This document shows, one piece after another, positions 50,465 through 60,717 of a stretch of DNA of 64,000 bases. Position numbers and translations under genes: made by a program. The notes below the pieces were generated by a model. It did not search any database. It worked only from the letters and a program-made list of their open reading frames with translations, and had not been told where the DNA came from. This DNA is from CAYYMD01 sp964472875 (GTDB lineage: Bacteria; Planctomycetota; Phycisphaerae; SM23-33). Numbering within the stretch: position 1 is the stretch's first letter; each line of letters opens with the position of its first letter. The stretch spans positions 1-64,000 of the forward strand of contig CAYYMD010000001.1 in assembly GCA_964472875.1 (NCBI GenBank), in the 5' to 3' direction.

Positions 50465-53400
50465 CTATTTATTCCCAGCCAGAGCCTGCTGAACTGCACG
50501 TGTAATCTCTGCTTCGGTAAGTTCTTCTTTCTCGGTCGGGGCTTCGGGAAGTTCCACTTTCCGCTTGGTCCGCATTTCCTGATAAGGACGGAAACTGGTT
50601 CCGGCAGGTATCAGGTGGCCAAGTATAACGTTTTCCTTAAGGCCACGCAGTCTATCTACTTTACCAGCTAATGACGCTTCCGTAAAGACTTTTGTGCTTT
50701 CCTGGAAGCTAGCCGCTGACAGGAAGCTTTCTGACTGCAATGACGCCTTGGTGATGCCGAGCAGCAGCGTCTTGGCTGTTGCGGGTTTCGGCCGCCGTGT
50801 TTTCGGTGGCTGGCCATCTTTTTCTTCGACATCGGCCACTGCATCCTCGATCTTTTCGCGGGGGACAACCTGGCCTTCGCTGAAGCTGGTATCCCCCGGA
50901 TCGACTACTTTCAGGCAGCCGGCCAACCGGGAATTCTCCTGCCTGAACTTGAACTTGTCGATTACCTCACCGGGCAGCAGTTCGCTGTCGCCGACGGTCT
51001 GGACATTCACCTTACGCAGCATCTGGGAGAGTATCACCTCGACGTGCTTGTCGTTGATGGTGACACCCTGGCCGCGATAAACGGTCTGAACCTCGCCCAG
51101 CAGGTATTCCTGGAGTGCCTCTTCACCCCGAATGCCCAGTATGTCCTGCAGGATAAGCGGGCCCTCCGTCAGTGGTTGTCCGGCCTCGACGTTATCACCG
51201 GTGTGAACGAGCAGGTGTCTGTCGTGTGGCACATGGTGCTCGCGCTCCATGCCCGATTCACTTCTGACGATGATAGTCATCTTTCCACGGCGCTTGTCTG
51301 TCCGCAGTTCCACCTGGCCGGAAATCTCAGCCATGGCGGCCGGCTCTTTGGGTTTGCGGGCCTCGAATATCTCCGTGACCCTGGGCAGACCGCCGGTGAT
51401 GTCCTGCGTACCACGGATTTCCCTGGGCTGACGCGCCAGTAACTCTCCCGGCTCGACCGCCTGGCCTTCGTTCACCTCGATGCGGGCCTTGGCCGGAAGG
51501 TAGTGGAAGTCCAGGATTTTGCCGTTTTTATCTTCTATTACTATGCGCGGATGCTTTTCGCCCTTGTGCTCGACGACCACGTAACTGGCATCCTGTCGCT
51601 CGGATTCCAACCTGACGGTCTCGCCTTCTTCGATATCCTGGAAGCGGACATTGCCGGCAACCTCGGCCAGTATCGGCACCCTGTGGGGGTCCCATCTAAC
51701 TGTGCATTGCCCCGGTTTGACTGTATCGCCTTCCCGGACAAGGACCAGTGCCCCGTAAGGCACCCTGTGACGCTCGAGTTCGCGCTCCTTCTCGTCCTGA
51801 ATGATAATTTCGCCATTACGCTTAAGAGCGATAAGAACGGTTTCCGAGGTCGGCTTGGCCTTACGACCGCGGGCGCTGCGGTCGGCGGCCAGCAGGTACT
51901 CGTGCCACTTTTTATCCGACTTGGGCGTCTCCACGGCTATGAGGTTATGATACTTGGCCTTGCCTTCCACCGAAGCCCGCATGTCGGACTGCACGATAGC
52001 CCTGGTGGCCACGCCGCCGGTGTGGAAAGTACGCATCGTCAGCTGTGTGCCGGGCTCGCCGATAGACTGGGCGGCGACTATTCCTACGGCCTGCCCTTCC
52101 TCTACGAGTTTGCCTGTGGAAAGGTCGGTGCCATAGCACTTTGCACAAACACCCAACGGAGAGTCGCACGTCAGCGGACTGCGCACGTGGATGGTCTCAA
52201 GGCCCATTTCCTCAATCTTATCCGCCGCCTCTGCGGTGATTATTTCGTTTTCTTTTACGACGGTTTCATCTGTCACCGGATTGACTATATTTTCGCGCGC
52301 GATGCGCCCGACGACCATTTCCTTCAACGGCACTTCCACTTCTTCGCCCTTGTAGATGGCTGATTTCGGCAGACCCTGAAGTGTTCCGCAGTCAAGTTCG
52401 GTGACAATTACATTCTGGGCCACATCCGCCAGTTTACGCGTGAGATAACCGGAGTCGGCCGTCTTCAATGCAGTGTCGGCCAGACCCTTGCGGGCTCCGT
52501 GCGTTGAGGAGAAATATTCCAGCACCGTCAGGCCCTCGCGGAAATTGGCGCGAATGGGCGTTTCGATAATCTCACCGGACGGCTTACTCATAAGCCCTCG
52601 CATGCCCGCCAACTGGCGTATCTGGTCCACGTTTCCGCGGGCGCCCGAATCGCTCATCAACCACACCGGGTTAAGGTAATTGGGAATATCCTCTCTGCGG
52701 TCGCTGGATAGACTCGCCAGCAGCGCCTTGGTAACCTGCTCGCGGGCGTGAATCCACACGTCAACCAGCTGGTTATAACGTTCACCCTCGGTGATGGCGC
52801 CTGCCTGATAACTCTTTTCAACGCGGTCCACGAACGCCTGGGCCTGGGAAATAATCTTTTCCTTGGCTTCTGGAATCCGCAGGTCCGTAACTCCGAAGGA
52901 AATACCCGCCAGAGTCGAATACCTGAATCCCAAATCCTTCATATCGTCCAGAAGATTCAGCGTTTCCCGCTTGCCAAGCCGTTCATTACAGTCGCTGATG
53001 ACTCGCCCTGCGCCCTTCTGGCTCAGCGGATAGTTATAGAACGGCATACCTTCGGGAAGCACATCGTTAAATACGCATCGCCCCGGCGTGGTTACCACCC
53101 TGCCCTGCTCAGCTATGCTGGAACTGTTTTCTTCGATTACCTCGCGTCCTTTTTCGATGCGAACGAGAATTTTTGCATGCGTGCCTATTCGCCCCAGTTC
53201 GTGGGCGGTTATCGCCTCGTGCGTGCTCGAAAATGCGGGATACTCGGCCCCGTCGTACTGCACCTTGCGCACCTCTGGCAGGGTGAATTCCGAACCGTGT
53301 TCGCTGGTCAGATAGTACGTGCCAAGCACAATATCCTGCATGGGCGACATAATCGGCTTGCCGTTTGAAGGCGAAAAGACATTGTTTGTGGCAAGCATAA

Positions 53401-54832
53401 GCGTGTGCGTCTCGGCCTGTGCCTCCACCGACAGCGGCAGATGCACCGCCATCTGGTCACCATCGAAGTCGGCGTTGAAGCCGCGGCAGACCATGGGGTG
53501 AATCTTGATGGCGTTGCCCTCGACCAGCACCGGCTCGAAGGCCTGAATGCCCATGCGGTGAAGCGTGGGGGCACGGTTCAGCATAACCGGATGCTGGTAT
53601 ATGACTTCTTCCAGCACGTCCCAGATTTCATCTTCCCTTCGCTCCAGCATCCGCTTTGCGGATTTGATGGTGTCGGCCAAACCACGATCTTTGAGCCGAC
53701 GTATGATAAACGGCTGGAAGAGCTCCAGTGCGATTTTCTTGGGCAGGCCGCACTGGTGAAGTTTGAGTTCCGGGCCAATAACAATAACGCTTCGCCCGGA
53801 GTAGTCCACTCTTTTGCCCAGTAGATTCTCGCGGAAGCGCCCCTGCTTGCCCTTTATCATGTCCGTCAATGATTTCAGCGGACGGTTTGCTGTGCCCTGA
53901 ACCGGACGACGGCAACGATTGTTGTCGAAAAGGGCATCGACCGCCTGTTGTAGCATACGCTTTTCATTGCGGATGATGACCTCAGGAGCGTTTAAGTCCA
54001 GAAGTTTCTTGAGACGGTTGTTTCGGTTTATGATTCGTCTGTAAAGGTCGTTAAGGTCGGATGTTGCGAAATTGCCGCTCTCCAGCAGCACAAGCGGACG
54101 AAGGTCAGGCGGAATCACCGGAACGACCTCCATGACCATCCACTCGGGCTTGTTGTCCGATGTGCGGACGCTCTCGACCAGACGGAGGCGCTTTGAAAGA
54201 TCCTTGGTCTTCTGCTTGGAGGAGGTCTTTTTAAGTTTCATACGGATGTCGGTAACCAGTTCATCCAGGTTGAGATTTCCAAGCAGTGTGCGAATCGCTT
54301 CGGCCCCGATATCGGCCTGGAAGTCCATGCCGTACTTTTCACGCGCGCCGCGGAATTCATCCTCGGTAAGGACCTGTTTGTATTTCAGCGGAGTTTCACC
54401 CTGGTCCGTTACAACATAACTCTGGAAAAGGATGACCTTCTCCAGGTCGGCGGTCTTCATGGCCAGCAACGTGCCCAGGCGCGACGGCAGGGACTTAAAG
54501 AACCATATGTGCACAATCGGCGCGGCCAGGTTAATGTGGCCCATCCGCTTGCGCCGCACGCGTGAGTGTGTAACTTTCACGCCGCAGCGGTCGCAGATAA
54601 TACCCTTGTGCTTGGTGCCTTTGTACTTGCCGCACGCGCATTCCCAGTCGCGTTCGGGCCCGAAGATCCGCTCGCAGAAGAGACCGTCCTTCTCCGGCCG
54701 GTATGTTCGATAGTTGATTGTCTCGGGTTTTTTTACCTCTCCGAACGACCAGCTGCGTATGTCATTGGGCGAGGCAAGGTTGATTTTTACCGACCCGTAG
54801 TCGTTTATTCTGTCGTATACGTTTTCAGCCAT
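50465..54832 (-). CDS. rpoC: RNA polymerase beta' subunit
   Basis: The 1455-residue catalytic subunit has the N-terminal zinc site CACGKYKGTKHKGIICDRCG, the strictly conserved NADFDGDQM magnesium motif, and the second zinc cluster near CDSPLGVCAKCYG. The C-terminal part includes the conserved QSIGEPGTQLTMRTFHTGG. The length is within the family range. The N-terminus MAENVYDRINDYGSVK is well placed. It lies 53 bases downstream of rpoB. Confidence 0.98.
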   Translation of the reverse strand: MAENVYDRINDYGSVKINLASPNDIRSWSFGEVKKPETINYRTYRPEKDGLFCERIFGPERDWECACGKYKGTKHKGIICDRCGVKVTHSRVRRKRMGHINLAAPIVHIWFFKSLPSRLGTLLAMKTADLEKVILFQSYVVTDQGETPLKYKQVLTEDEFRGAREKYGMDFQADIGAEAIRTLLGNLNLDELVTDIRMKLKKTSSKQKTKDLSKRLRLVESVRTSDNKPEWMVMEVVPVIPPDLRPLVLLESGNFATSDLNDLYRRIINRNNRLKKLLDLNAPEVIIRNEKRMLQQAVDALFDNNRCRRPVQGTANRPLKSLTDMIKGKQGRFRENLLGKRVDYSGRSVIVIGPELKLHQCGLPKKIALELFQPFIIRRLKDRGLADTIKSAKRMLERREDEIWDVLEEVIYQHPVMLNRAPTLHRMGIQAFEPVLVEGNAIKIHPMVCRGFNADFDGDQMAVHLPLSVEAQAETHTLMLATNNVFSPSNGKPIMSPMQDIVLGTYYLTSEHGSEFTLPEVRKVQYDGAEYPAFSSTHEAITAHELGRIGTHAKILVRIEKGREVIEENSSSIAEQGRVVTTPGRCVFNDVLPEGMPFYNYPLSQKGAGRVISDCNERLGKRETLNLLDDMKDLGFRYSTLAGISFGVTDLRIPEAKEKIISQAQAFVDRVEKSYQAGAITEGERYNQLVDVWIHAREQVTKALLASLSSDRREDIPNYLNPVWLMSDSGARGNVDQIRQLAGMRGLMSKPSGEIIETPIRANFREGLTVLEYFSSTHGARKGLADTALKTADSGYLTRKLADVAQNVIVTELDCGTLQGLPKSAIYKGEEVEVPLKEMVVGRIARENIVNPVTDETVVKENEIITAEAADKIEEMGLETIHVRSPLTCDSPLGVCAKCYGTDLSTGKLVEEGQAVGIVAAQSIGEPGTQLTMRTFHTGGVATRAIVQSDMRASVEGKAKYHNLIAVETPKSDKKWHEYLLAADRSARGRKAKPTSETVLIALKRNGEIIIQDEKERELERHRVPYGALVLVREGDTVKPGQCTVRWDPHRVPILAEVAGNVRFQDIEEGETVRLESERQDASYVVVEHKGEKHPRIVIEDKNGKILDFHYLPAKARIEVNEGQAVEPGELLARQPREIRGTQDITGGLPRVTEIFEARKPKEPAAMAEISGQVELRTDKRRGKMTIIVRSESGMEREHHVPHDRHLLVHTGDNVEAGQPLTEGPLILQDILGIRGEEALQEYLLGEVQTVYRGQGVTINDKHVEVILSQMLRKVNVQTVGDSELLPGEVIDKFKFRQENSRLAGCLKVVDPGDTSFSEGQVVPREKIEDAVADVEEKDGQPPKTRRPKPATAKTLLLGITKASLQSESFLSAASFQESTKVFTEASLAGKVDRLRGLKENVILGHLIPAGTSFRPYQEMRTKRKVELPEAPTEKEELTEAEITRAVQQALAGNK

Positions 54833-54885
54833 ATCTTTTAAGCTCCGCGTTTATGGTTAATTAACCTTACGCGCCTAATTAAACT

Positions 54886-57800
54886 CTATAGAAGTTTCTT
54901 TTTTTCCATCTGGATGTTCAGGCCAAGGCCTCGCAGTTCGTTGCACAGCACGTCGAAACTGATAGGCGTACCGGCCTCGAGTGTGTTGTTGCCTTTGACC
55001 ATCGACTCGTAAATCTTGGTTCGGCCTTCCACATCGTCGCTCTTTACGGTAAGCATTTCCTGAAGGGTGTAACTGGCGCCGTAAGCTTCGAGCGCCCAAA
55101 CCTCCATTTCGCCGAACCGCTGTCCGCCTGTCCGGGCTTTTCCGCCCAGCGGCTGCTGCGTAATCAGCGAGTAAGGACCGGTCGAGCGGGCGTGAATCTT
55201 CTCATCCACCAGGTGGTGGAGTTTATTTATGTAGATATAGCCCACGGTAACCTTCTGCTCGAACGGCTCGCCTGTGCGGCCGTCGTACAGGTTTATTTTG
55301 CCATCTTCCGGCATCTCCACCAGCAGTTCCCGCGTTTGCCCGGCTTCCTGAAGGGATGCGGTATCCGCCTGCCGGCTGCGGACGTGCTCGTTGGCCTCGC
55401 GGATGCATTCGAAGATTTCCTTTTCCTTCGCGCCGTCGAAGACTGGCGTGACCGCTTGGAAGCCCAGCACGGCGGCGGCCCAACCCAGATGCGTTTCCAG
55501 AATCTGTCCGACGTTCATTCGGCTGGGCACACCAAGAGGATTAAGCACAATGTCGATGGGTGTGCCGTCTTCCAAAAACGGCATGTCTTCTTCAGGTAGT
55601 ATGCGGGCGATAACACCCTTGTTTCCGTGGCGGCCGGCCATCTTGTCGCCCACGCCAAGTTTCCGCTTGGTGGCCACGGTCACCTTGACTTTCTCGAGCA
55701 CGCCGGAGGGCAATTCGTCTCCTCGCTTCATCTGCTCGAGTTTGCGCTTCATTTCCTTTTCAATTTCTTCAATTTTCGGCCAGTATCGTTCATAAATGGC
55801 CTCGGCCTGTTTTTTGGCCTCGGCTTTTTTGGCCTTTATCCACTTAAGCGTGAAGTTTTCTATCTGCTCGAGGATAATCTCATTGTCGTCGCTGGCGCCC
55901 ACCTTTTGCCGCGTGGTGGGGTCGATCATGTCGGAGCCGATGACATCGTTGATTTCCTGCGCCATTTTTCTGAACGTATCGGCCATCCTGCCGCGCATGT
56001 GCTTGCGGTACTCACGCACCTGCTTGTTCAGTTCTTTCTTGCGCTGGTCCGACATGTGCGCCTTGCGGGCGAAATGTTTGGTATCTACCACTACGCCCTC
56101 TTCGCCGGCGGGCAGTTCGAGAGAATCGTTTTTGACGTCCTCCCCCGCCTGTCCGAATATGGCGTGCAGAAGTTTTTCCTCGGGGGTCAGTTCGGTCTTG
56201 GACTTGGGAGTAACTTTACCCACCAGTATATCGCCAGGGCCGACCTCCGTGCCCACGCAAACTATACCGTGTTCGTCCAGACTTGACAGGGCCTTCTCCG
56301 AAACATTCGGGATATCGCGACTGAACTCCTCGCGGCCGAGTTTCGTCTCACGCACCTCGACCTCGTATTCCTCCATGTGGATGGAGGTAAAGGAGTCGTC
56401 CTTTACCAGCCGCTCTGAAACGAGTATGGCGTCCTCGAAGTTGAATCCGTCAAAAGGCATGAATGCGGCAAGCACGTTACGCCCAAGCGCCAGTTCTCCG
56501 TTTTTTGTGGCCGAGCCGTCGGCAATTATCTGACCCTTCTTGACGCGCTGTCCCTCTGTAACGATGGGCTTTTGGTTCAGGCATGCCCGTTCGTTAAGTT
56601 TGTGGAACTTGCGAAGATGGTATTCGTCGGTATCGTTGATGACTATTTTTTGCGCATCGGCATAGGTAACCGTGCCTGCGTTTTCGGCCCTGATTACCAT
56701 GCCGGAGTTTTCGGCCACTGGTTTTTCCATGCCGGTGGCTACCACCGGCGGTTCGGTCTTGACAAGCGGAACCGCCTGACGCTGCATGTTTGCGCCCATC
56801 AGTGCGCGGTTGGCATCGTCGTGCTCAAGGAACGGGATCATCGCCGCCGACACACCCACCGTCTGCTTGGGCGATATGTCAACGTAATCCACATCCTTGG
56901 AATCGACGAGTTTCACCTCGCCCTGCGCCCTTGCCAGAACCTGGCCGTCGGGCAGTTTTTCCGGGCGGGGCGAGCCGTTTGTCTGCAGCACATCCGGCGG
57001 GGCCTGTATGGCCTCCATCTCCTCGTCGGCGCGAATCGACACCACCTCGCCTGTAGTCTTGCCCTTGTCCACCTTGCGGTACGGTGTGGTCAGGAAGCCG
57101 TACTCATCCACGCCTGCATAAATGCCCAGCGATGTAATCAGGCCGATGTTATTGCCTTCCGGCGTTTCAATGGGGCATATTCGGCCGTAGTGGCTTATAT
57201 GGACGTCGCGAACCTCGAAACCCGCGCGCTTTCTGTTCAGCCCACCCGGGCCTAACGCCGAAAGGCGCCTTTCGTGGGTCAGCTGACTAAGCGGGTTCTG
57301 CTGGTCGACAACCTGGCTCAGTTCGCCGCGGCCGAAGAAATAGTCTATACTCGAGGAGACCGCCTTGGAGTTTATCAGTTCGGCCAGTTTCCTCAGTTCC
57401 TTGGCATCCTTGAGCGACATACGCTCCTGAACGGTGCGGCGAAGTTTCAGCAGGCCCTTGCGGATTTCATCGGCGGCGAGTTCGTCTATGGTTCTCAACC
57501 GCCTGTTGCCCAGGTGGTCGATGTCGTCAACATAACCCTCACCGGAACGAAGTCTCACGATGTACTTCAGCGTGTTGAGGAAGTCCTCCACGGTAAGGGT
57601 CATCTCTTTTTCGGAGGTATCCTGTTTGAACTTGCGGTTTATGCGAAACCGTCCGACCCTGCCGAGACGATAGCGATTCTCGTCGTAAAACTTCTCCTGG
57701 AACAGCGTCTTGGCCTTTTCCAGCTGAGGCGGGTTGCCCGGCCGCAGACGCATGTAAAGCCGCAGCAGTGCGTTTTCATGGCTGTCGGCGTTGTCCTCGG

Positions 57801-58650
57801 CCAGTGTATGAAGTATCAGTGGATCATCTACCTTTTCGATCACCTCGATTTTTTTCTTATCGCCTGTCGCTATAGTGGTTCTGGCCTCGCCGACTTGGCC
57901 GCCGGGCGGGACAATTTCCTCGCCCGTGTCCGGGTCAACATAGCCCTCGACCAGGTGAGTTTCCGGCTGAAGCTTGTCGACCGGTATCTCTTTAGTGTCG
58001 TAGAATGCGCGGATTATGGCCTCGGTGGTGCTGAACTTTTCGTCCATCGCCCGCAGATAGGTGGTTACCGGTATTTTACCGGACTGGTCTATCTTCATGG
58101 TGAGGACGTCTTTTTTACTCACCGCAAGCTCAATCCAGCTGCCGCGTTCGGGGATTATCCTGGCCCCGTGCAGCGGACGGTCGGACTCGGGCATGTCCAC
58201 ATTGAAGTCCACGCCGGGCGAGCGGTGCAGCTGCGATACTATCACCCGCTCGGCGCCGTTTATTATGAACTCTCCGCCGCCCATCATTATGGGCATTTCA
58301 CCGATGTATACTCCGTCCTCGACGACTTCTTCTTCGCCTTTTCTGTGCAGGCGACAGTGCACGCGCAGCGGCCGACCGTATGTCAGACGCAAATCGCGAC
58401 ATTCCTGATCGGTATATCGTGGTTCGTCCAGTTCGTAGTAGAGGTACTCCAGCTTGTTCTGCCCGTCATAGCTTTCTATAGGAAAGACTTCGCGCAGCAG
58501 CGCCTCCAGGCCGAGGTTCTTCCGCTTTGTCGGCTCGACGTCGAGCTGGAGAAAGCGGTTATAATTGGCCACCTGAATGTTGCTCAGGTTCGGTATAGGT
58601 GCACCATCTCCGACCTTGGAAAAGTCCCGGACTTTTTCCATCTTCAACAT
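54886..58650 (-). CDS. rpoB: RNA polymerase beta subunit
   Basis: The 1254-residue beta subunit is complete. The rifampicin-binding region has the wild-type residues (Asp in VVDQQNPL, His in LTHERR, Ser in RLSALGPGGL), so a susceptible sequence is expected at these three sites. The start is placed at the ATG 58650, which has AAGGA 8 bases upstream; the earlier Met at 58659 lies directly on that AAGGA. It is between rplL and rpoC. Confidence 0.98.
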   Translation of the reverse strand: MLKMEKVRDFSKVGDGAPIPNLSNIQVANYNRFLQLDVEPTKRKNLGLEALLREVFPIESYDGQNKLEYLYYELDEPRYTDQECRDLRLTYGRPLRVHCRLHRKGEEEVVEDGVYIGEMPIMMGGGEFIINGAERVIVSQLHRSPGVDFNVDMPESDRPLHGARIIPERGSWIELAVSKKDVLTMKIDQSGKIPVTTYLRAMDEKFSTTEAIIRAFYDTKEIPVDKLQPETHLVEGYVDPDTGEEIVPPGGQVGEARTTIATGDKKKIEVIEKVDDPLILHTLAEDNADSHENALLRLYMRLRPGNPPQLEKAKTLFQEKFYDENRYRLGRVGRFRINRKFKQDTSEKEMTLTVEDFLNTLKYIVRLRSGEGYVDDIDHLGNRRLRTIDELAADEIRKGLLKLRRTVQERMSLKDAKELRKLAELINSKAVSSSIDYFFGRGELSQVVDQQNPLSQLTHERRLSALGPGGLNRKRAGFEVRDVHISHYGRICPIETPEGNNIGLITSLGIYAGVDEYGFLTTPYRKVDKGKTTGEVVSIRADEEMEAIQAPPDVLQTNGSPRPEKLPDGQVLARAQGEVKLVDSKDVDYVDISPKQTVGVSAAMIPFLEHDDANRALMGANMQRQAVPLVKTEPPVVATGMEKPVAENSGMVIRAENAGTVTYADAQKIVINDTDEYHLRKFHKLNERACLNQKPIVTEGQRVKKGQIIADGSATKNGELALGRNVLAAFMPFDGFNFEDAILVSERLVKDDSFTSIHMEEYEVEVRETKLGREEFSRDIPNVSEKALSSLDEHGIVCVGTEVGPGDILVGKVTPKSKTELTPEEKLLHAIFGQAGEDVKNDSLELPAGEEGVVVDTKHFARKAHMSDQRKKELNKQVREYRKHMRGRMADTFRKMAQEINDVIGSDMIDPTTRQKVGASDDNEIILEQIENFTLKWIKAKKAEAKKQAEAIYERYWPKIEEIEKEMKRKLEQMKRGDELPSGVLEKVKVTVATKRKLGVGDKMAGRHGNKGVIARILPEEDMPFLEDGTPIDIVLNPLGVPSRMNVGQILETHLGWAAAVLGFQAVTPVFDGAKEKEIFECIREANEHVRSRQADTASLQEAGQTRELLVEMPEDGKINLYDGRTGEPFEQKVTVGYIYINKLHHLVDEKIHARSTGPYSLITQQPLGGKARTGGQRFGEMEVWALEAYGASYTLQEMLTVKSDDVEGRTKIYESMVKGNNTLEAGTPISFDVLCNELRGLGLNIQMEKKKLL

Positions 58651-58731
58651 AGTCTTCATTCCTTATATAGGCGCCTTCAAAGACGTATCGCGCCCACCCG
58701 ATGCGCCGATCTCACCTTTGCTTCAGCCAGT

Positions 58732-59268
58732 CTACTTGACTTCGACTGTCGCGCCGGCTTCTTCAAGCGACTTTTTCGCCTCGTCGGCTTCTTCTTTGGC
58801 TATGCCTTCCCTGACAGGTTTGGGCACGCCTTCGACGAGTTCCTTGGCCTCTTTCAGGCCGAGGTTTGTCAGCGCCCGGACGGCTTTAATTACCTGTATC
58901 TTCTTGTCGCCAACGTCTTTAAGAACGACGTCAAATTCCGTTTGCTCTTCTTCTTCGCCGGCTTCTGCGCCTGCGGCCGCGCCGCCTGCGCCGGCCATCA
59001 TTACTGCTCCGCCTGCGGCCGGTTCTATGCCGTGTTCTTCCTTGAGATAATCCGCAAGGTCAACCGCCTGCTTTAGTGTAAGATCCGCTATCTTGTCGCC
59101 GAGGGTCTTTATCTCCTTGGCGAATTCTTTGGCGGGACCCGCCGCAGCTTCTTCTTTGGCTTCGGTGGCGGCTTCTTCGGCCTTTTCTTCTTTAGTTTCT
59201 TCCTCTTTGGCCTCTTCCTTTTTGGCCTGCTCTTCCTGCTTTTCTTCTTTTGCTTCTTGTTTAGCCAT
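58732..59268 (-). CDS. rplL: 50S ribosomal protein L7/L12 with N-terminal extension
   Basis: L7/L12 is the stalk protein that recruits translational GTPases. The C-terminal domain (about 108-178) is typical: EFDVVLKDVGDKKIQVIKAV and GLKEAKELVEGVPKPVREG. The dimerisation helix (LTLKQAVDLADYLKEE) is at about 60-80, and a glycine/alanine hinge (GGAVMMAGAGGAAAGAEAG) follows. The first ~48 residues are an extra Lys/Glu/Ala-rich segment absent from common L7/L12 (about 120-130 residues), giving 178 in total. GGAG precedes the ATG. Position before rpoB is standard. Confidence 0.95.
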   Translation of the reverse strand: MAKQEAKEEKQEEQAKKEEAKEEETKEEKAEEAATEAKEEAAAGPAKEFAKEIKTLGDKIADLTLKQAVDLADYLKEEHGIEPAAGGAVMMAGAGGAAAGAEAGEEEEQTEFDVVLKDVGDKKIQVIKAVRALTNLGLKEAKELVEGVPKPVREGIAKEEADEAKKSLEEAGATVEVK

Positions 59269-59312
59269 TATTTAAACTCCGTAATCTAAACGACCACGCC
59301 GGCCTGATAGGT

Positions 59313-59353
59313 GACCGCCCCTGTGGCGATCATTTAATCCCGACAAATCGGGA
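59313..59353 (-). promoter_or_regulatory. Two stem-loops in the rplJ-rplL spacer
   Basis: Two inverted repeats lie in the 138-base spacer: GACCGCC at 59313-59319 with GGCGATC at 59325-59331, and TCCCGA at 59338-59343 with TCGGGA at 59348-59353. They could be processing sites or a partial attenuator. Neither is followed by a U-tract. Confidence 0.4.
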
Positions 59354-59406
59354 CCAATCCGCAGCCGACACGAATTTTTCCATGTTTGTTTTTGAATACG
59401 ATTATC

Positions 59407-59952
59407 TCAGGCGGCCTGAGATTCGCCTTCCTGTTGTTCCATCGCTTTTAAAGCACCGCCCAGCGACCGGCCCGGACCGAGCATTGCGCCGCCTATGTTC
59501 GCCCCGGCCGACAGTATGCTCGTTACAACCTTGGCAACCGCCTCTTCGCGGGTGGGATAGTTGCTCAGTTCCTTGATTTGCTCGTCGCCTATGTAATCGG
59601 CGCCTTCGAGCATGGCCGCCTTAACCGTAAGCGCCGGCGACTCCTTGCCTATATCCAGCAGTTCGCGAACCATGGCCACCATGTCCATCTGCTGGGGGTC
59701 TTTGGGGTATGCAACGGCCGACGGACCTTCCAAAAGCGATGCGGCTTTATCGAGGCCTATGTCCTTGAAGGCCTGCCTGGCAAGAGAATTCTTCACCACC
59801 GTCATGGCAATATTCTTCTCCTGCAGGCGAGCCCGCACTGCAGTAGTGGCCTTACCATCCAGTCCGGTAAAGCCCACCACCGCCAGCGACTCCAGACCTT
59901 CAAACCGCTTCGCGAATTCTTTACGCATCAGTTTCTTTACGGGTTTGCTCAT
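59407..59952 (-). CDS. rplJ: 50S ribosomal protein L10
   Basis: L10 anchors the L7/L12 stalk to the 50S subunit. The 181-residue product has the N-terminal MRKEFAKRFEGLESLAVVGF-type region and the EKNIAMTVVKNSLARQAFKD segment. A C-terminal stalk-binding helix follows. It lies between rplA and rplL. Confidence 0.95.
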   Translation of the reverse strand: MSKPVKKLMRKEFAKRFEGLESLAVVGFTGLDGKATTAVRARLQEKNIAMTVVKNSLARQAFKDIGLDKAASLLEGPSAVAYPKDPQQMDMVAMVRELLDIGKESPALTVKAAMLEGADYIGDEQIKELSNYPTREEAVAKVVTSILSAGANIGGAMLGPGRSLGGALKAMEQQEGESQAA

Positions 59953-59969
59953 TTTTTACACTTTCCGTT

Positions 59970-60653
59970 TCAGCGTATTTCCAGTTCCACCGAAGGAGAC
60001 ATTGTCGTGGACAGACACGCTCTTTTTATGTACATGCCCTTGGTTGTCTGCGGTCTCATTTTCTTTATCTGTGCGATAAAGTATTCGATATTCTCAACGA
60101 GCTTTTCGGTGGGAAAACTTGCTTTACCTACGACTACGTGCAAATTCCCGCCGTCGTCGTTACGGAATTCCACTTTACCGGCACTGTATTCCTTAACGCC
60201 CGTCGCCATATCTTCGGTCACTGTCCCGGCCTTGGGAGATGGCATCTTTCCCTGCGGGCCGAGAATTCTTCCCAGTTTCGATACCTTTTTCATCATAGCG
60301 GGCGTGGCCAGGGCAACGTCAAAATCAGTCCATCCGTCTTCAATCTTCTGTATAAGTTCATCTCCACCGGCTTCTGCGGCACCGGCACTTTTTGCCTGCT
60401 CGACATCCTGACCTTCGCAGAAGGCGATTACTGTGCGGCTTTTGCCAATTCCGTTCGGCAACGATATCGCACCTCGAAGCTGCTGATCACTTTGCTTGGG
60501 GTCAATGCCCATTTGCATGGACAGTTCAACGCTTGCATCGAACTTGGCCGGCGGGAAGCTTTTTATCACTTCTACCGCCTCTTTGACGCCCTGCTTTTCT
60601 TCAGGCACCTTCTTTTGGCACTCTGCATATCTTTTACTTCGTTTGCTCGGCAT
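59970..60653 (-). CDS. rplA: 50S ribosomal protein L1
   Basis: L1 forms the mobile L1 stalk at the E site. The 227-residue product has KFDASVELSMQMGIDPKQSD, RTVIAFCEGQDVEQAK and LGRILGPQGKMPSPKAGTV. The final part ends ...TMSPSVELEIR as in the family. AAAGGA precedes the ATG. It is between rplK and rplJ. Confidence 0.97.
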   Translation of the reverse strand: MPSKRSKRYAECQKKVPEEKQGVKEAVEVIKSFPPAKFDASVELSMQMGIDPKQSDQQLRGAISLPNGIGKSRTVIAFCEGQDVEQAKSAGAAEAGGDELIQKIEDGWTDFDVALATPAMMKKVSKLGRILGPQGKMPSPKAGTVTEDMATGVKEYSAGKVEFRNDDGGNLHVVVGKASFPTEKLVENIEYFIAQIKKMRPQTTKGMYIKRACLSTTMSPSVELEIR

Positions 60654-60717
60654 ATCTGTTTCCTTTTAGGATTGCCTTCCACTGTTTTCGCCCGTGGTCA
60701 GGCCTTTGTTTTATCCG

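Noticed and set aside
57274..59076. A 600-codon open frame on the plus strand opposite rpoB and rplL
   Set aside because: It is antisense to two unmistakable conserved genes, has no recognisable domain, and results from the codon bias of the sense strand.
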